Shown one piece after another: positions 1 through 4,596 of a stretch of DNA of 6,664 nt. The stretch is from the NCBI GenBank assembly GCA_009618475.1, contig WJOV01000041.1:1-6664 (forward strand). Direction: 5' to 3'. The notes beneath the pieces were generated by a model, which ran no database searches, was not told the origin of the DNA, and saw nothing but the letters and a program-made list of their open reading frames with translations. The translations under genes were made by a program, and so were the position numbers. The first letter of the stretch is position 1. Each line of letters starts with the position of its first letter. Source of the DNA: Methanosarcinales archaeon. GTDB taxonomy: Archaea > Halobacteriota > Syntropharchaeia > Alkanophagales > Methanospirareceae.

Positions 1-117
1 TCGAGGGTAATAATCAGTGAAGCAATCTATTCCTATCACTTCGTATCCCTGCTCTAACAATTTATCCACCAAATGGCTTCCGATGAAGCCCGCACAGCCG
101 GTTACAAGCGCTTTCAT
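1..117 (-). CDS. NAD-dependent nucleotide-sugar epimerase/dehydratase (extended SDR), N-terminus only
   Basis: Only the first 39 codons are inside the window; the gene continues past the left edge. The start of the Rossmann fold is clear: strand 1 (KALVTG), then the extended-SDR glycine motif GxxGxxG (G-C-A-G-F-I-G, residues 7-13), then SHLVDKLLEQGYEVIGID ending in the acidic residue at the tip of strand 2 that binds the NAD ribose. The following CFTDYYPR resembles UDP-glucuronate and UDP-glucose 4-epimerase-like proteins, in which an aromatic/acidic loop follows this Asp. The ATG at 117 is supported by AGGAG at 126-130 with 8-nt spacing. It lies 13 nt after the MazF-like stop, so co-transcription is likely. 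In this company it plausibly epimerises UDP-glucose or UDP-glucuronate, but a decarboxylase or dehydratase of the same superfamily cannot be excluded because the catalytic YxxxK lies outside the window. Confidence 0.85.
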   Translation of the reverse strand, partial: MKALVTGCAGFIGSHLVDKLLEQGYEVIGIDCFTDYYPR

Positions 118-125
118 TTTTATTT

Positions 126-130
126 CTCCT
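126..130 (-). promoter_or_regulatory. Shine-Dalgarno site of the epimerase gene
   Basis: AGGAG on the minus strand directly follows the TAG stop of the MazF-like gene and lies 8 nt before the epimerase ATG at 117. It fixes that start and suggests the epimerase is translated from a message that runs through the toxin gene. Confidence 0.65.
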
Positions 131-502
131 CTAATCCTTTATTCCCAAACTCAACTTCAATCTTTTATCGACCTCCTTCATTGTTTCATCAGGTAAACGC
201 CCCAACCTTCTCGCAATGAGTCTGCGTGGCACAGTCATGATATATTCACATCGAACTACCGATGTCTTTGCCAAACCAGAATGCTTAAAAGCTTCCGTTC
301 CCTCAATAATCCTGTATTCAGTCTCTTTCAGATCTTCTACAACTCGAGAAGTTATCCCAACCATGATCAGGTCCTCAAAACGCCTATCAATCGAATGGTC
401 CGAGATAATCAACGCAGGTCGTGCCTTCTGCAATGCTCCTCCCGAAGTTACAAACGGAAACGGAACGATAACGACATCGCCGCGATCATAGTTCGTAGAC
501 AT
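131..502 (-). CDS. mazF: MazF/PemK-family toxin (probable mRNA endoribonuclease)
   Basis: This 123-aa protein has the PemK/MazF fold signature. Strand 1 is RGDVVIVPFPF (residues 7-17). A loop then leads to KARPALIIS (26-34) and ITS (50-52), and the C-terminal half holds the SGLAKTSVVRCEYIMTVP stretch. R28 and T51 match in position the Arg and Thr known to be catalytic in Bacillus MazF (R25, T48); this is alignment by eye. Family members cleave single-stranded RNA at short motifs and are neutralised by a partner antitoxin. The length is typical and the frame is intact, so the toxin should be functional. Its ATG overlaps the upstream antitoxin gene by 17 nt (486-502), which implies translational coupling. 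It sits between galU and the epimerase gene in the same orientation. The cleavage specificity cannot be read from the sequence. Confidence 0.9.
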   Translation of the reverse strand: MSTNYDRGDVVIVPFPFVTSGGALQKARPALIISDHSIDRRFEDLIMVGITSRVVEDLKETEYRIIEGTEAFKHSGLAKTSVVRCEYIMTVPRRLIARRLGRLPDETMKEVDKRLKLSLGIKD

Positions 503-731
503 CTTCCTCTTCGCTATCCCAAATATTTTTTAGCGCCTGTTGTTGTAGCAACAAAGAACCTTCATCTACTTGGGTCTCGGTCTCTTCTTCACGCACAAGC
601 CTTAAAACCAGAACATCATCCTCGTCAGCTAACAGCTTGAACCGCATGCCTGCCCTCAACCGCATCTTCTCGACGCTTCGCTTTGGAATAGATAAATATC
701 CCGCTTCTGTGATTTCTACATATAGCGTCAT
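486..731 (-). CDS. AbrB/MazE-family antitoxin
   Basis: This 81-aa protein carries a swapped-hairpin AbrB/SpoVT-type DNA-binding domain at residues about 3-48. The pattern is the usual one: a beta strand, then G-Y-L-S-I-P-K, a short helix (RSVEKMRLRAG), then RFKLLADEDDVLVLRLV. The remaining 33 residues are acidic and Gln-rich (EEETETQVDE, LLLQQQA, SEEEDVYEL), as expected for an antitoxin tail that wraps the basic toxin. It is followed by, and overlaps, the MazF-like gene, which confirms the pairing. The ATG at 731 is preceded by GGGGTGA with about 11-nt spacing, rather long. It begins 33 nt after the galU stop. By family precedent the complex should bind its own promoter and repress it. Confidence 0.85.
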   Translation of the reverse strand: MTLYVEITEAGYLSIPKRSVEKMRLRAGMRFKLLADEDDVLVLRLVREEETETQVDEGSLLLQQQALKNIWDSEEEDVYEL

Positions 732-764
732 CTTTTATCTTTTCACCCCTATGTTTAGTTTATA

Positions 765-1652
765 TCACTTTATTTTAAAATTTTGTGGTAATACTGCTAC
801 AATCTCCTGTAAATACCTCTCAATTTCGCCCCTTAGATCTTCCCTTTCCAAAGCGAAATCTATAATTGCTTTTACATACCCAAGCTTATCGCCAGCATCG
901 TATCTCTCCCCGCTGAATGCATAAGCATAAACTTCCCCTTTCTCCATCAGCATTTTAATAGCGTCCGTAAGTTGGATTTCATTGCCCTTTCCCGGAGACG
1001 TTTCCTTGATGCCGTCGAATATTTCTGGAACAAGCACATATCGCCCAACTGTTCCTATGTTTGATGGTGCCTCTTCTAACGATGGTTTTTCAATTATGTC
1101 CTCTACGAGATAAGTAGATTCCGCTATTTCTCTCCCTTTTATCATCCCGTAGCTGCTTACCTTTTCTTTTGGAACCTCCTCAACTGCAATTATTGACTTA
1201 TTATACTTCTCAAACAGATTCATGAGTTGCCCAATGCAAGGCACGTTTCCTTTTACAATGTCATCACCTAACAAAACGGCAAAAGGCTCGTCTCCTACAT
1301 GCTTTTCTGCTTTTAAAACAGCATCTCCAAGCCCTTTCGGCTCTTTCTGCCTTATGTAATGGATATCCGCTAAGGAAGATATATCTTTTACTTCTCTTAG
1401 CAACTTATATTTCTCGTTTTGCAATAAATGGTTTTCAAGCTCCGGCGATGTATCAAAATAATCCTCTATCGCCCTTTTACCCCTACCTGTAATGATTATA
1501 ATATCTTCAATTCCTGAGGCAATTGCTTCTTCAACAACGTATTGAATAATGGGTTTATCTATGATGGGAAGCATTTCTTTTGGCATTGACTTTGTAGCAG
1601 GCAGAAATCTTGTTCCTAACCCCGCTGCGGGTATTACCGCTTTCTTTATCAT
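765..1652 (-). CDS. galU: UTP--glucose-1-phosphate uridylyltransferase (UDP-glucose pyrophosphorylase)
   Basis: GalU converts glucose-1-phosphate and UTP to UDP-glucose and pyrophosphate in the cytoplasm. The 295-aa length and motif order fit the family well. Present are the nucleotide-binding loop AAGLGTRFLPATKSMPKEML (residues 9-28), IDKPIIQYVVEEA (31-43), QKEPKGLGDAVL (102-113), LGDD (128-131, metal/nucleotide Asp), EKP (188-190), APSN (195-198), GRYVL (203-207) and NEIQLTDAI (224-232). The ATG at 1652 overlaps the stop of a vestigial copy of the end of the upstream dehydrogenase gene (ATGA), which supplies a GGGGT ribosome-binding site 7 nt before the start. Its product feeds the short dehydrogenase encoded upstream. 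A thymidylyltransferase (RmlA) is the main alternative, but the EKP/APSN/GRYVL pattern is GalU-type. Confidence 0.95.
   Translation of the reverse strand: MIKKAVIPAAGLGTRFLPATKSMPKEMLPIIDKPIIQYVVEEAIASGIEDIIIITGRGKRAIEDYFDTSPELENHLLQNEKYKLLREVKDISSLADIHYIRQKEPKGLGDAVLKAEKHVGDEPFAVLLGDDIVKGNVPCIGQLMNLFEKYNKSIIAVEEVPKEKVSSYGMIKGREIAESTYLVEDIIEKPSLEEAPSNIGTVGRYVLVPEIFDGIKETSPGKGNEIQLTDAIKMLMEKGEVYAYAFSGERYDAGDKLGYVKAIIDFALEREDLRGEIERYLQEIVAVLPQNFKIK
771..780 (-). promoter_or_regulatory. Possible TATA box for the MazEF-type module
   Basis: Inside the last codons of galU the minus strand reads TTTTAAAATA, an A/T-only box resembling archaeal TATA elements. It lies about 40-50 nt before the antitoxin ATG at 731, which would put transcription initiation near 750 with a leader of about 20 nt holding GGGGTGA. 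The composition is AT-rich here, so the match may be accidental and the pair may instead rely on read-through from galU. Confidence 0.3.
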
Positions 1653-1689
1653 TCCCTTACCCCGTACTTCTCCTTCATCTCTTCATTTA
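1643..1689 (-). repeat. Imperfect 47-bp direct repeat, galU-side copy
   Basis: On the minus strand this segment matches 2296-2342 at 40 of 47 positions without gaps, and all seven differences are transitions (A/G or C/T). It reads in frame as the end of the short dehydrogenase (NEEMKEKYGVRE then TGA, versus NEGMKKKYGVRG then TGA in the intact gene), overlaps the galU ATG as ATGA, and includes the first galU codons. It also contains the RelE-type toxin's last codon and stop. This is best explained as a duplicated dehydrogenase/galU junction bracketing the toxin-antitoxin pair. Confidence 0.85.
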
Positions 1690-1991
1690 CCTATGATTTG
1701 TCGCAATATCTGGTAGAAACTCTTCCTGGTTTTTATTAGGACAATCTCTATTCGGTTTTTATTTTCAACAATCCGATAGGCAATCCGATATTCTGTATTT
1801 CGATAGTCAAAATGGTAAGACCTGATACCTTTCAAAGGACCCTTTAACACCTCATACCGATAGGGATCTTCTGACATTTTCCTCGCTTCCTCTTTAATTT
1901 TACGCTGTAAATGTGGATTGAACTTTCTGTATCTCCTGTGGGCAGAAGGAGACAAGAGTATTTGATATCGCTTTCGTTCACCACTCGTCAA
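1683..1991 (-). CDS. relE: RelE/ParE-superfamily toxin (probable ribosome-dependent mRNA interferase)
   Basis: From a TTG start this is a 102-aa protein with a RelE layout: strand 1 YQILLSPSA (residues 9-17), a basic helical pair (HRRYRKFNPHLQRKIKEEARKM), then GPLKGIRSYHF (51-61), YRIAYRI (68-74), RIEIVLIKTRKSFYQIL (80-96). R57, R69, R89 and Y93 sit where RelE relatives carry basic and aromatic residues that contact mRNA. By family it would cleave mRNA in the ribosomal A site. No ATG or GTG exists in frame near strand 1. TTG at 1991 has GGGGAAGG 8 nt upstream and overlaps the antitoxin by 14 nt. An upstream ATG at 2093 would give a 136-aa form but would overlap most of the antitoxin and add residues with no family counterpart. 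The stop codon lies inside the repeat at 1643-1689. Confidence 0.85.
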   Translation of the reverse strand: MTSGERKRYQILLSPSAHRRYRKFNPHLQRKIKEEARKMSEDPYRYEVLKGPLKGIRSYHFDYRNTEYRIAYRIVENKNRIEIVLIKTRKSFYQILRQIIGK

Positions 1992-2172
1992 TTGGTATAC
2001 CTTCCCCTTTTTCCAGTTCCTTGAGAGACTGATTGATGCTTCGAAAAGCATCTTCATCCAGGAGGAGTTCCAGAGTCTCAAGTTCTGTTGCACTTAACCC
2101 CTTCAATAGATAAGCCAGCCGTTCAAGGTTGACCAGTTCAACTCTCCCCATTTCTTTTACTGCTGTTGACAT
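1978..2172 (-). CDS. Small antitoxin of the RelE-type toxin
   Basis: A 64-aa acidic, leucine-rich protein that immediately precedes and overlaps the RelE-type toxin gene. The centre (LVNLERLAYLLKGLSATELETLELLLDEDAF, residues about 13-44) is predicted helical. The tail (LKELEKGEGIPIDEW) is charged and would be the toxin-wrapping part. I recognise the general look of small archaeal antitoxins paired with RelE but not a named DNA-binding fold, so I give no symbol. GTG codons at 2181 and 2175 are also open. The ATG at 2172 is preferred because GGTGA lies exactly 5 nt upstream, and an earlier start would overlap that site. Role by context: it holds the toxin inactive and probably represses the promoter just upstream. 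Confidence 0.8.
   Translation of the reverse strand: MSTAVKEMGRVELVNLERLAYLLKGLSATELETLELLLDEDAFRSINQSLKELEKGEGIPIDEW
2000..2007 (-). promoter_or_regulatory. Ribosome-binding site of the RelE-type toxin
   Basis: GGGGAAGG on the minus strand lies inside the antitoxin coding sequence, 8 nt before the TTG at 1991. It is the reason for choosing this non-ATG start. The overlap with the antitoxin suggests the toxin is translated mainly by coupling. Confidence 0.5.
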
Positions 2173-2177
2173 CACGC

Positions 2178-2182
2178 TCACC
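2178..2182 (-). promoter_or_regulatory. Ribosome-binding site deciding the antitoxin start
   Basis: GGTGA, complementary to the conserved archaeal 16S 3' end, lies 5 nt before the ATG at 2172. It overlaps the alternative GTG at 2181, which makes that GTG unlikely as a start. Confidence 0.55.
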
Positions 2183-2200
2183 TTTTTATTCTCAACTTTA

Positions 2201-2218
2201 GCTTATATCATATAAAAG
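2201..2218 (-). promoter_or_regulatory. TATA box with overlapping dyad: promoter/operator of the RelE-type module
   Basis: The minus strand reads CTTTTATATGATATAAGC. It holds a good archaeal TATA box (TTTTATAT) and, overlapping it, a dyad with perfect 6-bp arms (TTATAT, one central base, ATATAA; 2203-2215). Initiation about 25 nt downstream would fall near 2188, leaving a short leader of about 16 nt with the GGTGA site. A palindrome on the TATA box suits autorepression by the antitoxin or its complex, as in other toxin-antitoxin operons. The AT-rich make-up means part of the symmetry could be chance. Confidence 0.5.
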
Positions 2219-2242
2219 TTTTTTGCTTCGCTTGCCTTCCTT

Positions 2243-2255
2243 AGATAATATATCT
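2243..2255. repeat. Small perfect inverted repeat in the gap after the short dehydrogenase gene
   Basis: AGATA, a 3-nt spacer and TATCT form a perfect 5-bp dyad in the 120-bp gap between the short dehydrogenase and the antitoxin gene, about 30 bp upstream of the toxin-antitoxin TATA box. It could be a second operator half-site or a weak hairpin. It is short enough to be accidental. Confidence 0.25.
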
Positions 2256-2258
2256 GTA

Positions 2259-2283
2259 GATGCTCCTTCGTTGCTGAAGCATC
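2259..2283 (-). other. Possible RNA hairpin downstream of the short dehydrogenase gene
   Basis: GATGCT (2259-2264) and AGCATC (2278-2283) can form a 6-bp stem. An alternative fold pairs GATG/CATC and CTTC/GAAG with a 3-nt bulge and a 6-nt loop. It starts 19 nt past the dehydrogenase stop. No oligo-T run follows on the minus strand, so it is not a convincing terminator; it might stabilise or separate messages. Confidence 0.3.
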
Positions 2284-2295
2284 GCCCTTCATGCC

Positions 2296-2342
2296 TCCTT
2301 ATCATCCCCTCACCCCATACTTCTTTTTCATCCCTTCATTTA
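2296..2342 (-). repeat. Imperfect 47-bp direct repeat, dehydrogenase-side copy
   Basis: This is the partner of 1643-1689, in the same orientation and 653 bp away. It contains the true end of the short dehydrogenase (N-E-G-M-K-K-K-Y-G-V-R-G, stop) and ATGATAAGGA, the remnant of a galU start. With the seven differences all being transitions and the reading frame and stop preserved in both copies, common descent is far likelier than chance. The unit between the copies is the complete RelE-type module with its promoter. Confidence 0.85.
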
Positions 2343-3162
2343 TCTCATCGACTGCTTTCAGCAGTTTTGTTTTATGATATCCATCAGCAAAAGAAACAAA
2401 AGCCTTCAAATCCTTTGGCAAACATTTCCCTCCAAATGCCTTTCCATGAACCGTCCCATATTTTCCTATGCGAGGATCAAGACCAACGACATCCGCAATA
2501 ATTTGAGAATCTATGTCGAGCTCTTTACAGATAAGGAAAATCTCGTTCCAATAAGAAATCTTTGTTGCAAGCATGCAGTTTGATGCGTATTTTATCGTCT
2601 CCGCCGTTCTCAAATCAGTTCTGAAAATAGGTTTGTTCAGCGGCTTGTAAATTTCCTCTAAAACGTCACCTGATTTTTTATCGTATTCGCCAATAACAAT
2701 CCGGTCTTCGGTAAAGAACCCCCTTTTCGTTCCTTCGTCTTTGCTCCAACTCCCTGATATTTCCGTTAAAAACTCTGGATTCATACATACACCAAACCCA
2801 CCAACTTCTTTATTTGAGAACTTCTCCAATAAGGGAATTACCACTTTTTCCGTCGTTGTTGGAACTACCGTGCTCTTCACGACTATAATATGGTAGTCGT
2901 CTTTATTTGCCAATGCCACCCCTATATTCTTCGTTGCTTCTTTCACGTAGCTCAAATCAATTCCCTCAGTTGTTGTTGGCGTTGGAACGCAGATGAAAGA
3001 CACATCGGAGTTTTCAATTGCATAATTTATATCCTTTGTGAAATTAGGCAGGTCTTTATCCACAATATCATAGAAAATTACTTCGTAGCCCATTTCAGCG
3101 AACCCTTTTCCAATGGCCATGCCTACCCAGCCGGAACCAATTATGCTTATTTCCCTCCTCAT
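2302..3162 (-). CDS. Short UDP-glucose/GDP-mannose dehydrogenase-family protein (probable UDP-glucose 6-dehydrogenase)
   Basis: Members oxidise a nucleotide sugar at C6 in two NAD-dependent steps, for example UDP-glucose to UDP-glucuronate. This protein has the Rossmann motif GSGWVG (residues 9-14) and CVPTPTT (58-64). It also keeps every catalytic residue I can place against human UGDH: T98 in VKST, E130 in NPEF, K191 and N195 in KYASN, C247 and D251 in GGKCLPKD. It is only 286 aa, against about 400-450 for the family. It stops 39 residues after the catalytic Cys and so lacks the C-terminal UDP-binding domain. The stretch between NPEFL and DRIVIG is about 8 residues longer than usual. The duplicated terminus near galU carries the same stop, so the short form seems ancestral rather than a recent break. 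The ATG at 3162 has GGGAG 9 nt upstream and lies 50 nt after the preceding gene. Substrate is inferred from the neighbouring galU. Confidence 0.85.
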   Translation of the reverse strand: MRREISIIGSGWVGMAIGKGFAEMGYEVIFYDIVDKDLPNFTKDINYAIENSDVSFICVPTPTTTEGIDLSYVKEATKNIGVALANKDDYHIIVVKSTVVPTTTEKVVIPLLEKFSNKEVGGFGVCMNPEFLTEISGSWSKDEGTKRGFFTEDRIVIGEYDKKSGDVLEEIYKPLNKPIFRTDLRTAETIKYASNCMLATKISYWNEIFLICKELDIDSQIIADVVGLDPRIGKYGTVHGKAFGGKCLPKDLKAFVSFADGYHKTKLLKAVDEINEGMKKKYGVRG

Positions 3163-3212
3163 CTTATCTTTCTCCCTTGCGTTTTAACTTGGTATTTATT
3201 TTCATCTTACGT

Positions 3213-4475
3213 TTACAAACTCCTATAATAAAATCCCTTTCTCTTCACTTCCTCTCCATCAAACATGCCCCTTACATCAATCAACACTGGCTTGTCATTC
3301 ATAAACTTCTTTATATCCCCCAATTTCATATTCTTAAACTCATCATGCACCACTGCTACAACCACGCAGTCCACTTTCACACTTAGAACGCTCAATGCAA
3401 TTACTCCAAAACTTTCTATCTCCTTTTCACTCAACAAAGAATCATATCCGTAAATCTCAACTCCAAACTCTTTGAGCTCCTTCACCATTTCTTTTACCGG
3501 CGATTCCCTCGTATCGGAAACATTCTCCTTATATGTCAAGCCCATGATCAAAACCTTCGAGCCTTTGATAACTTTTCCAACTTCGTTCAATCCCTTTATC
3601 GCCATCTCTGCAACATGTTTCGGCATGTAATCGTTTATCGCCCTCCCTGCTAAAATCACCTGTGGATGATAGCCTAATTCTTTGGCTTTATAAACCAAAT
3701 AATAAGGGTCAACTGGAATGCAATGCCCTCCAACCAACCCGGGGCTATATCTATGAAAATTCCATTTCGTCCCAGCGGCTTCTAATACTGCTTTTGTATC
3801 CAAGCCCATCTTATCAAAAATAAGCGAAAGTTCATTCATCAGAGCAATGTTCAAATCACGTTGGACATTCTCTATGACTTTCGCCGCCTCTGCGGTTCTG
3901 ATGTCTTTCGCTTTGTAAGCTCTTGTTATAGTTCCGTAAAGCTCTGCGAGCATTTCCGTTGTTTCTTCATCCATCCCTGCTACAATCTTCGTTATCCTCT
4001 CTAAAGAATGCTCTTCATCACCAGGATTTATCCTCTCCGGCGAATAGCCTATCTTAAAATCTTCTCCGCATTTCAGTCCTGATTCTTCTTCCAGTATTGG
4101 CTTTACTATTTCTTCCGTAACTCCGGGATAAACAGTGGATTCCAGAACAACAACGCTGCCCTTCTTCAAGTTCTTGCCAACGGTTTTAGCAGCGGATTTC
4201 ACGTACGACAAATCAGGTTCTTTCGATTTCGTTACTGGCGTTGGAACCGCAATTATGACAAAATCCGCTTGTTTAATCAAAGAAGGGTCTGTTGTGAAAA
4301 GAATGTTGTTATTACCGTTGTTTTCATTGAGCTTTCTAATCTTATCTTCATCCATATCTAACCCTATAACTCTCAAACTCTTCGAGAACGCCTCTGCTAA
4401 TGGCTGACCTACGTAGCCTAATCCAACTACACAAACCACTGCCTCGTTCTTCATCTGCTTTTCTTCCATTCTCAT
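3213..4475 (-). CDS. Nucleotide-sugar 6-dehydrogenase, UDP-N-acetylhexosamine type (WbpA/TviB/WecC-like)
   Basis: A full-length 420-aa member of the UDP-glucose/GDP-mannose dehydrogenase family with all three domains. The NAD-binding motif is GLGYVG (residues 18-23). Catalytic positions visible are T114 (EST), E147 (SPER), K199 and N203 (KVIENVQRD), and C252 and D256 (GGHCIPVDPYYL). The C-terminal domain shows LIMGLTYKENVSDTRESP. The NVQRDLNIALMNE helix and the AGTKWNFHRYSPGLVGGHC stretch are like enzymes that oxidise UDP-GlcNAc, UDP-GalNAc or UDP-ManNAc rather than UDP-glucose. The product would be an N-acetylated uronic acid donor, a common component of archaeal N-glycans. The exact sugar cannot be read here, and no UDP-GlcNAc 2-epimerase gene is in the window. 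The first of three nearby Met codons is chosen because GAGGT sits 6 nt before it. The gene heads the leftward operon. Confidence 0.9.
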   Translation of the reverse strand: MRMEEKQMKNEAVVCVVGLGYVGQPLAEAFSKSLRVIGLDMDEDKIRKLNENNGNNNILFTTDPSLIKQADFVIIAVPTPVTKSKEPDLSYVKSAAKTVGKNLKKGSVVVLESTVYPGVTEEIVKPILEEESGLKCGEDFKIGYSPERINPGDEEHSLERITKIVAGMDEETTEMLAELYGTITRAYKAKDIRTAEAAKVIENVQRDLNIALMNELSLIFDKMGLDTKAVLEAAGTKWNFHRYSPGLVGGHCIPVDPYYLVYKAKELGYHPQVILAGRAINDYMPKHVAEMAIKGLNEVGKVIKGSKVLIMGLTYKENVSDTRESPVKEMVKELKEFGVEIYGYDSLLSEKEIESFGVIALSVLSVKVDCVVVAVVHDEFKNMKLGDIKKFMNDKPVLIDVRGMFDGEEVKRKGFYYRSL

Positions 4476-4481
4476 ATAATT

Positions 4482-4486
4482 ACCTC
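4482..4486 (-). promoter_or_regulatory. Shine-Dalgarno site deciding the 420-aa dehydrogenase start
   Basis: GAGGT on the minus strand lies 6 nt before the ATG at 4475. The in-frame ATGs at 4469 and 4454 would have spacings of 12 and 27 nt, so the first Met is favoured. Confidence 0.6.
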
Positions 4487-4529
4487 ACTCTTTATTCTGT
4501 AGGGATATCGGATTAACATTGTATCATCA

Positions 4530-4538
4530 TTTATATAT
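4530..4538. promoter_or_regulatory. TATA box of the divergent promoter region
   Basis: TTTATATAT on the plus strand is a close match to the archaeal TATA box. It lies 59 nt before the aglB ATG, so initiation near 4560 would leave a leader of about 35 nt containing AGGAG. Read on the minus strand the same bases give ATATATAAA, and a start about 25 nt away would be near 4509, about 34 nt before the leftward dehydrogenase ATG. One near-symmetric element may thus serve both operons, or only one direction is used. The 121-bp gap holds no other clear TATA box. Confidence 0.5.
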
Positions 4539-4544
4539 TATTGC

Positions 4545-4558
4545 CTATCCTTAGATAG
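4545..4558. promoter_or_regulatory. Dyad between the TATA box and the expected aglB transcription start
   Basis: CTATC, CTTA, GATAG: a perfect 5-bp inverted repeat with a 4-nt centre. It is placed just downstream of the TATA box, where a bound repressor would block aglB initiation in archaea. Position is suggestive; the arms are short. Confidence 0.3.
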
Positions 4559-4596
4559 ATTTAATAATGAAAAAAGTACCAATGTAAAGGAGAAGA

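Larger units (their letters stand above)
2198..2305 (-). pseudogene. Vestigial galU start reading into the toxin-antitoxin upstream region (35 codons)
   Basis: The short dehydrogenase gene ends in ATGA, and the ATG in that overlap opens a 35-codon frame beginning M-I-R-R. This aligns with galU's own M-I-K-K at the other repeat copy, with transitions only. Similarity to GalU is lost after four to five codons, and the frame ends in TAA at 2198-2200, within the RelE-module promoter region. I read it as a fossil 5' end of galU left when the toxin-antitoxin pair split the junction. It may still be translated by coupling. No function is proposed. Confidence 0.4.

Noticed and set aside
216..640. Plus-strand open frames opposite the MazE/MazF-type pair
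   Set aside because: The minus-strand genes are well-supported family members with overlap and ribosome-binding context. The plus-strand frames have no domain.
117..785. A flanking duplication around the MazE/MazF-type pair like that of the RelE-type pair
   Set aside because: I compared the galU end with the toxin end and epimerase start. Only AATAAAG and general AT-richness are shared, so there is no support for a repeat.
2203..2292. A 29-codon minus-strand frame starting at ATG 2292 after an AAGGAGG
   Set aside because: The AAGGAGG is only one base from the ATG, too close for initiation, and the product resembles nothing I recognise. The sequence is better explained as the remnant of the dehydrogenase/galU junction.
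3163..3212. A 13-codon frame in the gap between the two dehydrogenase genes
   Set aside because: It is very short, has no ribosome-binding site and no recognisable product; the gap is simply an intergenic spacer.
2234..4557. GCCTTCCTTAGATA (2234-2247) and GCCTATCCTTAGATA (4543-4557) in two intergenic regions, differing by one inserted base
   Set aside because: The exact shared core is only 10 bases, which can recur by chance in a window this size. The two sites sit differently relative to their genes, so I do not claim a shared operator.
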